Source: Jaapia argillacea MUCL 33604
Lineage: Eukaryota; Basidiomycota; Agaricomycetes; Jaapiales; Jaapiaceae
Reading direction: 5' to 3'
Assembly: GCA_000697665.1 (NCBI GenBank)
Contig: KL197734.1
Location: forward strand, 22,290 to 84,837
DNA: 62,548 nucleotides
Part shown: in pieces, positions 19,981-30,584 of the stretch
Layout: every line of letters begins with the position of its first letter
Numbering within the stretch: position 1 is the stretch's first letter
Position numbers and translations under genes: made by a program
The notes under the pieces: generated by a model
What the model saw: the letters and a program-made list of their open reading frames with translations, nothing else
The model's database searches: none
What the model was told of the DNA's origin: nothing

Positions 19981-22960
19981 CATGTCCGATGACGAGGTTG
20001 ACGGTGGTACTCCAGACGCCATCCCTCCTTTCTATTGGCGTCTCTACCTTTTCAAGTGAATTGTAAACTGGATAAACCACGAGCATACACCCACGAAGCT
20101 CTTCACACTCCGCGAATTTGCTCGTACACTCGAGCGTGATGCGTATCCAAGATACCTGTTAAACCCGACCAGGTTCAGGATCGGTCCCGTGTACTCGATG
20201 AAGGTGAGTATATGCCAGTACTGTTCATCTCATGAGTGTAAGGCTAATTCTACGGCTGAGCCAGTCCAAAGACAAGAAGAGCGCCAGGCAACAAGCGTTT
20301 ACGCCTTTACAACGTGAACTGGTGTTTGATATCGATATGACTGACTCGACGCCGTCCGTACGTGTTGTCGAGAAGCCGGGATCTTTAACAGGTGTTGGGC
20401 CTTCATCGCAGCAGCAGTTCGAACACGACGTTCCTCCATTCGCGACCAGTTCGGCTACAAACATCTTTCATGGGTATACTCCGGTCGACGTGGTGTGGAT
20501 ATCGGACAGGGAAGCTATGGAGTTGACAGACGAGCAGCGCAAGGCTATCGCTGGTTGGATAGCTGTAATTCGGGGAGGGAAAGATATGCGTAAGAGGGTG
20601 AATGTTCGCCAGGGCACGAAACCACTATCTCCTCCATTGTAGTAAGAGCCTTCACCTCCTGCTATTCACCGGTCTAACCAAACGCGGGAAGAATGGCACT
20701 AGAGCCCCTCGTACCCTGCTTCAGGGACCTGATTCTGGCCAACCAAGATTGCTTCAAGAGCGACGATGGTTGGGAAGACCTCCTCCATCTCATCCCCGAC
20801 AAAATCATTGCTGAGGTCCTTCGAAGGAAATAGAACAAAGAAGGTAATCGCTCATCAGAAGACGAATGGGACGATCTGAAGTCCGAAATTAAGGAGACCG
20901 ACAAAGATTCGCCGACCTGCGTAAGCCTTCTCAATCGTCTCATTGCTTTTTCTGAGGTCTATGCCTGTGTACAGGTCGGCCTCCAGGCAGCAATGGAAGA
21001 CATAATCTTACGATAAACGTACCCTTGAATCGATGCCGAAGTATTAAAACACTGCGACCATTTACTTAGGGCACCCTTCTGCGTCCACCCTAAAACTGGA
21101 CGAGTCTGCGTTCCTGTCGACCCAAACTAATAGATGACTTCGATCTGGAGAACGTACCGACTGTGGGTCAACTTCTGAAAGAATTGGATAAAGTTGCTGC
21201 TACGCAGGATATGGAGGGTGTTGAGCATAATTTCGGTAAGCCTCTTTTCATCTTGGAGCGATCATGCCAGGACTCATCAACTGCCTTGACCTGGTCTAGA
21301 GTGGGAAAAGACGTCGTTGAAGCCGTGTGTATATATGTTGGATAGATATGCTATGGCACTCATGGGCCAAGCGGGGCGGACCAAACGTGCCTGCAGGTTG
21401 GTTTTTTTTACCATTCCCGCTACTTTAGTAGTGGGTCTTGTAGTGAGGTATTGTCCGCAGAGCTCCCCGCCATTTTTCGACTGCTTATCAATTTGTGACC
21501 ATTTGTGACTGCCTTATTGTTTGAGCCATCCGTAACGCTTTCAGTTCCTTGTCGTTGAAATCGCCCCTCGCCTTCCCTTCCAACTTTGTTTCCCTTCGTC
21601 CCACCATGTCTGCTCCCATCTCTGTCCATGGCTCCTATCTTACGCATTCTGCCAACATCCTTCTCAATGTCCAGCAACCTCACTCGCTCCTATCAATCAA
21701 CTTTGCGAATTGGCATAATCTGCCACCCCGATCCCTGGTCAACACCACCGGAGTTGCATCCATCGTTGCTTCTGGACTCGCTGTCATCCACACACTTCAA
21801 GGCTTCTATCACTCTATGTTTCTGCTCTCCGTCATCCAACTCCGAGGAGTTGATGTTGTCCTGGTTCGAATCCTTCCGTCCATTGTTCAATACGTGACTA
21901 CGTCTGGGCACTTGCTGCCCCCCTCGTCTCCACTATCGATGGGCCATGTCTGGATTCCCTGACCATGTTAGTTTCATGTCTGTCTACCGGTTTCTTTCCA
22001 AGACTTGCATCGTTTCGTCAGCCACAGCTGGGGTGTCGAGATCGACTCACCCCGCTATGTCCTCTCAAGCACATTGCACTTCGCCTCACACTACACCTGT
22101 GTTTCATGCCGCACCTTCTAGTCTATCTAGTCCTTCAGCATCAGGCTTATCTTTGTCGGGTTAATCCATGACCATCCTGTTGACGATATGCTTTGGGACC
22201 CTACCTCGCCCTCTTTTGTATTTACGTGCGACGAGGATGTCTTACACGCTTCTCTTGATGTCCACGGTATCCCTCACTCCTCGTGGTCTCTCAATGTCCT
22301 TGCAGAGTCCAATCTCCCCATCGAACCTTGCCCTGTACTCAGCCTTCCCAGTGCATCAGCTTCCCGGACCTCGGCCATGGCTGCCTTCGAGGTCTTCGAG
22401 TCACCTCAGAAGAAGAAGTCAATCTGATTCATGGTGATATTGCCTGGGCTCGAAAAAGTTGGACTTCCGTTCAATTCTTTTGTTTTTCTCGCCATCACGA
22501 ATTATCCTTTGTGAGGGAGGACATCATCCTCCCTCATGTCTTTTACGTGGTTTACAACACGGTAAACCTTTTTGTCTCGTTGCTTCTCAGTATGCACAAT
22601 CCCTCTTTGTTCTTCCACCGACCTCCTTATGTATTTCTTTGCGCAACGAGTCGTGAAAACAATTCAACACTAATTGTCATGTCCCAGCTGCTTGATGGTG
22701 TGTGCGCATGCAATGCCTTGATGGCTGTGTAGATTCTCAAGTATGTAGCGGGCTCTGCCGCGTATGCGGCCTTTTGCCTTATTCACCCTCCCAGCGGTTC
22801 TTGGCTCACCTGTTGCGTTATTAGACCTCAGTTGGTGATTTGTTGACTGGGATTGTGAAGCTGTATGCTTCTGTGTACCGATATGCCCATTTTCCAGTCG
22901 GAAACATTTGTTCACCGCAACGTTTGGAGTACCATGTCTTGGAATCCTTTCAATTGAATT
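19981..22960 (+). pseudogene. duplicated, dead copy of the DNA primase small subunit gene
   Basis: Nucleotide-level copy of 12151-13830, still aligned through exons and introns. Visible lesions are: an in-frame TGA at 20057-20059 where the intact gene has TCA, a small deletion that shifts the frame directly after the catalytic VFDIDMTD motif near 20340, a TGG-to-TAG change near 20831, a loss around 20950 and a frame break near 21125. After about 21415 homology stops for roughly 1.35 kb and resumes near 22787 to 22960, so an insertion split the copy. It cannot make primase, and the intact gene remains at 12151. Confidence 0.85.
21416..22786 (+). mobile_element. ~1.35-kb insertion inside the primase pseudogene, unclassified
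   Basis: Its borders are inferred by comparing the two primase copies: homology is lost after the ACCATTCCC-like sequence near 21411-21418 and regained at CCTCCCAGCGG near 22787. An 8-bp inverted match (CCCGCTAC at 21416-21423, GTAGCGGG at 22745-22752) lies at or near the ends, but no clean target duplication is visible. Plus-strand frames inside (for example 21606-21962 and 22188-22427) look like pieces of one broken protein. I recognise neither a transposase nor a reverse transcriptase. It may be a decayed transposon or a captured segment. Confidence 0.5.
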
Positions 22961-23358
22961 TGATGATTCCTCCACTGGAGGCCGTCTGGTGACTCTGGTC
23001 AGCGTAGATTGGTTGTGACGCATTGTGACGATCGCGGTCGTGTACAGTCACGGAGAGCACCTGACCAAGTCGCGTCCCTCAATTTCAAATCTCGCGGGTC
23101 CTGAACAGGATATTCGAACAAGGATCAAGAAAGGACCGAAGATGTTCTAATCCCATCTCAACCGGCTCTTGTCCTTCCCTCGCACGTCTACATCCACTCA
23201 CCGTCACTTTCCAACGACTGCATAAATATCATCGTCAAGATGGCTATTCGTGCGTCACTGCCGCTTTACACAGATAATCGACAAGAGCCGATGCAATCAC
23301 CGATCCAGTATCCTCAACCCAGCCAGCTAGAGGCAGGTCCCTTCGAAGACCCATCGAG

Positions 23359-24425
23359 ATGAAGGATATGACTCTGGAGCAGCTCAGGCAGCACCTCGGG
23401 GTAACCATGAGGGAGCTTGATCGTATGAGGGTTCGTGGTCCCCACCATGTATGTTGACGATTGACTGAATAACGTGATTCTTCAGGAGAAAATCCATGGC
23501 ATTGCTAGCCAATACATAGACGTGACTCTGACCTGGATCGAGCAAGACCCTCTTGCTCTGGAAGCCTTCAAATCACAGGTATAGTCCCTTTTGATTTTGC
23601 ACAAGGGCCTGCGGTTGATGGTCTCTTTGGAGGTCTTGGAGTATATCCCTGAGTTGACGAAATTTGAAGAGGCTTGGCCCTTTCAAGTCATTGCCAGAAA
23701 CTGGTTGAAACGGGCACGCAGGTGTGGGTATCACAACATCATCTCTACGCCCCAATGATGACATGCTTGCAGTTAAATCGAATAAATTGCTCATCGCAGA
23801 GAAGCTCAGACTCAAAAGTGATGGGAACGATCCATCCGTTGTCGTGAAACAAGAAGATCTCGTACCGCCAATGCCAATGCGCAAGCGTTACGTTCGCCCG
23901 AACCGCGTGAGCACAATCCAAACCCAACCGCAGTACATGACCATAACATCACATTAGGCATACGTCGATCTTAGCGCTTGCACCCGTCCCACTTTGGGCA
24001 ACCCAACTATGTCGGCTTCCACATCATCTTCTCTTCCCTTTGCTCCGCCCTCTACATCTACCTCCTCTACATCGATTTCCTCGTCCTCCGCATGGGCACC
24101 CTCATCCTCTGCATCGACTTCCCTGACCGCTCACGCATCTAATTCAGCTGGTGGAACTGGACACGGGAGTACCTCGAAACTCCAACCTCCCTGCAATAGT
24201 CAACCACTGGATCCCGCAGATGCCGTTAAAGATTGGCTGGCCTTTCATGGAATCGAAGGCCTATACCCGCAATTTGCGGACGCCGGCATAGTAAATGCCG
24301 CCAAACTCGCATTCTCCGTTAGTTGGTCCATGGGGAGACGAAGGAAACTATGTGACCGGATTCTGAGTGCGAAGGAAATGTCGTTTTACCACGAAGCGCA
24401 ACTCAAGGTAGCCCTCGGTCTTTGA
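23359..24425 (+). CDS. hypothetical protein with Ser/Thr-rich linker and possible SAM-like C-terminus
   Basis: Spliced model with an uncertain start: MKDMTLEQLRQHLGVTMREL near 23359, an exon around 23486-23580 (EKIHGIASQYIDVTLTWIEQ), one near 23776-23908 (KLLIAEKLRL, KRYVRPNR) and a last exon from about 23957 to the stop at 24425. The junction at 23909-23956 (gtgagc to cattag) is phase-compatible and makes RPNR-AYVDLSACTRP. The last exon holds a long Ser/Thr/Pro stretch, then a compact domain (WLAFHGIEGLYPQFADAG) that resembles a SAM fold by eye only. No named family is recognised, and the upstream ATG at 23240 could be the real start. Confidence 0.4.
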
Positions 24426-24584
24426 GCTGACCATTTTGGTGTGTTGTATGTCGCGGTTGTACTGGCTGACGAAATGCGGATACGTGTATTTGTTTCTTTC
24501 ACCGTGTTGTATTCTCTTGACTATATGCCGTAATCGGATTTACCTAACATTCCAAGTCCAAGGCAGAAGCTTGTCGATCGGTGA

Positions 24585-25244
24585 ATGAGTGGACAGTTGT
24601 CGTGCTTGTTGCAAAACGTCACTCGATACAACGGAATTCGTGAGGTTCAAGGAATGTTGTGGGCTTCTTCTACTTGGATTTGGGCTGTGGCAGAAGAGCA
24701 ATCGGATGATGGAGAACATCGAATGGGATGGGCTACTTTTGTTAGATCACGTCCCCCTTACTCGAAACCAGGGCTCACAACTGCGCCATCACCCGCCGAG
24801 TTTTACCAACTCTTCGTCAAGCCTCTGTTACCACTGTTCCGAATTACGTCCATCAAGCTCGTTCCTCCACCTTCCATTGGCAAAATCCTACAAAGCAAGA
24901 CCCTTAAGGCGCGAGCCTCGCAGCTTCGAACGCAGGCCCAGGGATGGCCTCTCCTATCGGTGGAGCCCAGTAACTGGCGAAGGAGGTTGGATAGAAGGTT
25001 CCAACCTAGAAAAATCGACCGAATGACCATCAACTTTATCCGTGCAAACGGTTGTGTATGCGAAGACAACAGGCTTGTAGACGTTGGACAGAGAGTCGAA
25101 CTATCTCCGGTGGGGAAGGGGCAAGTACAGTACATCCGAGCGAGGTTTGAAGCATCGGAGATGAACGAAGTGATGACAAGGGAGTGGGACAGACGGGCCC
25201 GATGTGGATGGCCTGACCAGGGAGTGGAGGCGCTGGTGGCATAA
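24585..25244 (+). CDS. hypothetical protein, single exon, 219 aa
   Basis: Open frame from ATG 24585 to a stop at 25244. The C-terminal half reads like real protein (KIDRMTINFIRANGCVCEDN, then a VDVGQRVELSPVGKGQVQYI segment) with mixed hydrophobic and charged residues and no low complexity. Competing long frames exist on both strands over the same DNA, and no family is recognised, so this is the more likely but unproven coding frame. Confidence 0.3.
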   Translation: MSGQLSCLLQNVTRYNGIREVQGMLWASSTWIWAVAEEQSDDGEHRMGWATFVRSRPPYSKPGLTTAPSPAEFYQLFVKPLLPLFRITSIKLVPPPSIGKILQSKTLKARASQLRTQAQGWPLLSVEPSNWRRRLDRRFQPRKIDRMTINFIRANGCVCEDNRLVDVGQRVELSPVGKGQVQYIRARFEASEMNEVMTREWDRRARCGWPDQGVEALVA

Positions 25245-25429
25245 GTTTTAAAGTTACTCACATTCCAACACAAGAGACGAGGGCACATACCATGTAACAC
25301 TGAACGATCATAGCCAGTTTATCCCTTCTGCTTCGATTGAGGTCTCAACACACCCAGTCCTTCGTCTTTCACCGCCTCGATCTACTCTCAATCGCCATGC
25401 ACTCTTTGTTCCTGTGCGCATTGGTCTCC

Positions 25430-27700
25430 AGCCCCACTGAAATCATCAGGTTTCATACCATCGCCAGCGCGATCCCTACAATGAACCCGGAGTGGTTAGT
25501 GGCAGTGATGGGCTATTTACTGAACGTCGAACTGAACTCGGATTGCGGTTGGAGTAGGCGATGTAGAGGGATGGGTTACGAGTACATTCGGCTGGGCGGG
25601 CTGTGAGGTGCCTCCGGCCCTAGACGGTCAAGAATAAGCAACAACAAACTTGGGGCGAAGCGAAACAGGCGAACTCACAAGCACGGTTGGGGATTACAAC
25701 CAGCTCAGACCAGCTCAGTACCCCACTCTCCTCACCACCGATCCTCGACACAACGTCATTCAACTCCTTCCTCGCCGCTTTGGCCTCTTTCTCCCGAGCC
25801 TCAAGCTCTTCTCGGAGACGTAGAGATTCTTTGGACCCTGATTCCACCTCTCCATTGTAGTTGTGAGACCAGGTTTGGAGGACCAAAGGGGCGAAGGTGG
25901 CGAAAGGGCCCGGATATAGAGTGCTTGAAGGGAGATATTTGGAGGGAACAGGCGGAGGAGAGGGAGGAAAGGGTTCGGCATAGGCTACTTGAAGGGACCA
26001 CAGCTCAGCTGGGAGCACTATAGATCACCAAACACTGAGACCATATTTCGAAACAAGTTGGGAACGTACCTCGGCTTTCGTTATCCTCGACGCTGTCATC
26101 TTAACGCCACTACTAAACCGGCGGCCATTCATGATCAAACGCTGAGTGCGTGCCCCTGGTTTTCATCTTCTTCTTCCTCCTAAGCCCGGCTTCGATGCCA
26201 TGTAGCTGTGACGTCTACTTCTAAGCGTGTCGTAGAGAATGCTTGTGAGACTCATTTGTCGAGGGTGTCCTCATCTGTGAGGCGTGTCGCGACGGGTGGA
26301 GGATAGACTATTCTTGAATGGGAGGGCGAGCACATGAACGAGGGTACGAGGATAGGGACGTGTATGACGTACAGTACACTTCTCGGTGTCGGGGGTGAAC
26401 CGGTGAAGGTTGAAGTATCAGGGGGCATCGATTTGGGGAAAACTTGAACTTGGTCTTGACTCTTCATGCATACGATTAAAGAATAAGTGTTGGGGAAAAA
26501 CGACTGAGACAAACAAGTTTTAACAAGGGTTCAGTTCGCCCAGGAGTCATTTCGTCCACCGAGGAATGACGCCTTTGCGACAAGGCAACTCAACGCATCC
26601 CAATTTGGCAGGATCAGCAATAACAAGGTTTTGATCACAACTCTAAACTCAAATTTGTTTCCAGATGGTGCGTACGCCTTGGTTTTCGTACAATCTACGA
26701 TTACAACTCGGGGGACCCATCCGCTGAGTATCTGTATGCTGTCACCCAGAACATGCTTCTTGGAGTTGCAGCATGCGTCAATTCCTATACGTTCCATAGG
26801 CTCCTGCGATCTATTGGTTGATCTGGGGGGTATGCCAAGTAGTATCCAGCCGAATCATCTATCCCTTAATTCTAATTCGTCACATTCATCAGACTTGTCC
26901 CAGAGACAACCGCAAAACCTACCTTGGACCGTATTCAGCCAGCCGATTCTCAATGACGGTGCGTCTCTTCCGAACACGCACTCGTCTGCTTAAATAACAG
27001 GCTCGCTGACAGCCCATAGTCATCGCATCTAGCGGAGACTGGCATATTAATATAGGAATGAACGACGTCTTGGGTACGGCATCTGAATCTTCATCGTGGC
27101 CGCAGAAAACTGGTTGATCTCGGGATCGGAAGATCGGGTTGGGCAGAAGAGGATCGGGAACTGTAGTAGGGACAGAATCGAAGACTCGTAGTCGTGTCAG
27201 GCCAATGGAGGCAGTTAGACACCAATGTACCTACCTCGCAGTCGAATGATCCTGCTCTAGGTTCTCAATGCCTCTGGATGGTGGTGAGTCATTCCCGTGG
27301 TTCATTATACCCTAGTACTTCGCATGTGGGAACATTGAATGAGGTCTAAGACGATGGAGCGAGCGAGTGGTTATCCAGCTAGAGTCGATTGCGAACATAC
27401 GGAAACACTGAATATGTTGTTCCCGATATCTCTTGGTGACATCCGATGCTAATCACTCCCCACGAAGGCGTCCCCGACGCTGGCAGCCGTTGAATTCAAG
27501 AGCGCACGCGGCATGGTAGCGGTTTGACTCTGTCGTGAAGGATATTGTATAGATCCTCACTCTGTCGAAGTTGTTGGGCTGGTGCGTCGATCTTGGGTTT
27601 AATGCTCTTCAAGCGGCCAAGGTTTCGCCTAGCGGGTAGAATGTCGTCAGATCAGTGATGTCGAATCAGAACGAAGGGGACTCACATTCGGTACGAAATC
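25430..27700 (-). repeat. segmental duplication copy B, degenerate minus-strand gene
   Basis: Partner of copy A at 17980-19880, with the same blocks in the same order. One minus-strand stretch (about 25720-26018) still reads as a protein-like exon with a charged helical segment (LRLREELEAREKEAKAARKE), suggesting a coiled coil. Elsewhere stops interrupt. A shorter third fragment lies at about 14170-14480. The parent gene family is not recognised. Confidence 0.5.
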
Positions 27701-30584
27701 CTGGGAGTAGTCCTATGGACCCGAGCCACGAAGCGGCTCACATTCGAGAAGTTGGGAACCACCTTATCTTAGTGAGTCCCCCATTCCTTCCCTTCTCCCT
27801 CTCCGTCTCCCTTCCATTAGCTGACCTCCCTATCCGATAAAATAGTTGCGTGATCCCCGACACTTGTGTGTATTACTGTATATGTTCGAATGTACTCAGG
27901 AGGCAGTGCGAAGATCATGAGCGGTATCGGAGAAGGATGTTGTACAGAACGTCGTTTTGTAGGTGTTGGAGTGGTGAGTCGATCCGAAATGTACTTCGTG
28001 TTCTTCAAACGACCAGGTATTTATCTAGCAGGTAGAACGCCGTCAGATCACGGGGGGCCGGATCAGAACGACAATGACTCACATGTGAGACGACATTAGA
28101 GTTGGATGGCGAGTGGAGGCGGCCATAGGAACCTGAGCCAGCTGCCCTTCATACTACCTCTACTTCGACGACCTCGTTTTCATCCCCAGCTTTAATCTCT
28201 TCCCATTCCCCGGTTCATGCTGGGGGTAATGATCCCAGTGGAATGCCGAGAAGCTGCAGGCAGGATGTGTTTGATATTCTGGTCAGATTGAGAGGCTAGA
28301 GAATAGGGAGGAAGGTCCCGAGACACGAGGTCGGGGACCGGCAATCGCGTCTGTGCGTCAACGACCGGACACTGGGAAAGAAAGGACATGAAGGGGTGAG
28401 TCCAAATGGGAAGGGAAGGAATGGTTCAACGTACTGATGGTGGTCTTGACCGGCATGATGTTAGCTAAGAAACAGAACATTCCGGCCTGCAAACGTAGAC
28501 CCGCACGCTGTCCACGCGCGGGACGACCAGGACTCATTGAAAATCCATCTGGCCCAAATTTCGGTCATCTCATGCCAGTTCCACATCGATCGGTATAGCA
28601 CCCTTTGCTCGCATGATCCCTCTTTTGAAAACTACCCTCCATTCACATCCATCTCACACACGCGAAGGCGGTGACAGCTGAAGTCGGGAGCGTCGTTTGC
28701 TTACCTCATGGAAGCTGAGGAATTTAGAGTGAAACTCGCTTCGCTAGGGAAGAATGTATATGTTCCGGCAGTTAAAATTGTGAAGGCGACGTGAGCTCGT
28801 TCTAGATGCTGCAAGCAGGACTGGCAGGGGATTACCGAAGCAATGGCGAACTCTACGGCGGGGATCAGCAAAAGCGCCTACGATGACACAACAAGAGCAC
28901 GAACCCACGAGCCGTTGATCCCCCATGTGTGAGTTCCATATTCCGTGCTTCCTCGCTCCCAACCTCCCTCTCGCCTCCATCCACGCGCTGCCAACCCACT
29001 TTCCATCTGCTTGACCTCAGGCTCGTCGTTCCAGAAACCTCCTGGGTATTCGTTGAGTCGTGATATGGCTCCTCGGTTTGGGAACAGTTGGCGGATAAGA
29101 GGCGTTTGCGTGAGTGATAGGGAGAAAGGTATTTATGGACCTGAATCGGAAGATGGCGTTGGTCGGCCCTTATGGCCCTACATTTGTTGACGATCTGTGA
29201 TTCGAATTATGTTAATAAATCCAAGAAGTCTTCGATTGACATCGAGCACGTCGGTTTCTCGATTGACTAACATAAATACTCACATCACACTCCAACGTTC
29301 ACCCAACCTCAAAGTGATCTTCACCATAACTCCCTACTCCCAGTTCTTCTACCCGTTTGTCGTTCAGGGTGGTGTTGAGATATTTCCTCTCGATGATGAC
29401 AGTTCTTGGTTTCGGAGCCACGATGCGTAAAACACTGGTGGGGGGGTTCGAGACGTTCTTCTCGGAATAGTGGCAGACGCTATCCAAGGTGTAAAGCCGC
29501 AGCGGAGAGGGTGTAGTGGGGAGGGTCGAGGTTGTACATTGATGGGTTGGTCACACCACAAAAGCTATTGGGGCGATTCGCTCGAATCAAGCCTCAGTTT
29601 CACAGTATATGCGCTTCGGTTCTTCTTCAGCGACTGAGAGATCGGGGTAAAACCCCACTAGGACGGCATCGTGATCGCGTTGTGCCACCACTGCCTAACT
29701 GAAGGTGGGAGGGGCGTCGGCGTGACTGGTGAAGGAGGGGAAGGGGGAAGACGGATGTAAAGATCGGGTCGACCGAGAAGTGATCGTCTAGCGCGGATAA
29801 GTCATAATTGACTGACAGAAAAGATCATGGATACACGCACCTGGATGGTAGCCGTGCGTCAAAGTTCCTTCCTATTCCTCAGAATCTCCCAGCCACACAA
29901 CCCATCGTCGCAGGCTTCGTGTCTCCACCGCCCAGCCAAAACCTCCGGGTGTCTTGCCTCTTGCCTGACGCTGGATGATACTCGGCACTCCCGACGCACA
30001 TGTCGCAATCACAGTGAGCAGACTCTGGTGTCGGGGATATGGATAACCCCAGGTCGGTGCAAAGCAGCATGTTGAAAGGAGATCGTCTTCTTCAGCGGGC
30101 AGAGAGCGTTGGCTGGTCTAGGCCGGGGAGTGGAATGGTGGTGGGTGTCCGAGGTAAAGACATTTGCCGATACAGATTCTGGGATAAGAAATACGGGTGT
30201 CACAAAAGGACAGGGGACAGAGGGGCGTAATGGGCTGGCACTTACATTGGCGATCCACTTGACCGTTACAAAATTCGACGACCGTGGCGATCGACCTGTC
30301 AGATTGATGATTAATCGATGATTGTGGGGCAAACCAAGCGCCCACAGATTGATCACGAAGGAACAAGGTCGGAGAGACGAATGAGAGCCAACGGGATGCA
30401 GCGCGCCAACAGAGACGATCAATGCCATTCGATGAACGTTGAGAGGGAGGAGGTTGCACGTGCAACTGGCACGAGGTGATGTACTGACTCCGCTCACGGC
30501 AGCTTCTGATTGTCTACCTTGCCATCCAGCGCCTCTGTCGACGTCGAGTCTTCAACCCATCTCATTGATCTATCTACCGCCAAC
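27701..30584. other. intergenic region, no supported gene
   Basis: Reading frames are at most 162 aa (30009-30497, minus) and are contradicted by equally long frames on other strands. Short stretches near 27720-28110 resemble the flanks of the segmental duplication. No RNA gene or complete transposon is seen. Confidence 0.4.

Noticed and set aside
19981-22960. Second working primase gene
   Set aside because: In-frame stops at 20057 and near 20831, a frameshift next to the catalytic motif, and a large insertion.
30009-30497. 162-aa minus-strand protein
   Set aside because: No recognisable motif, unlikely Pro/His/Ser-rich composition, and competing frames on the other strand.
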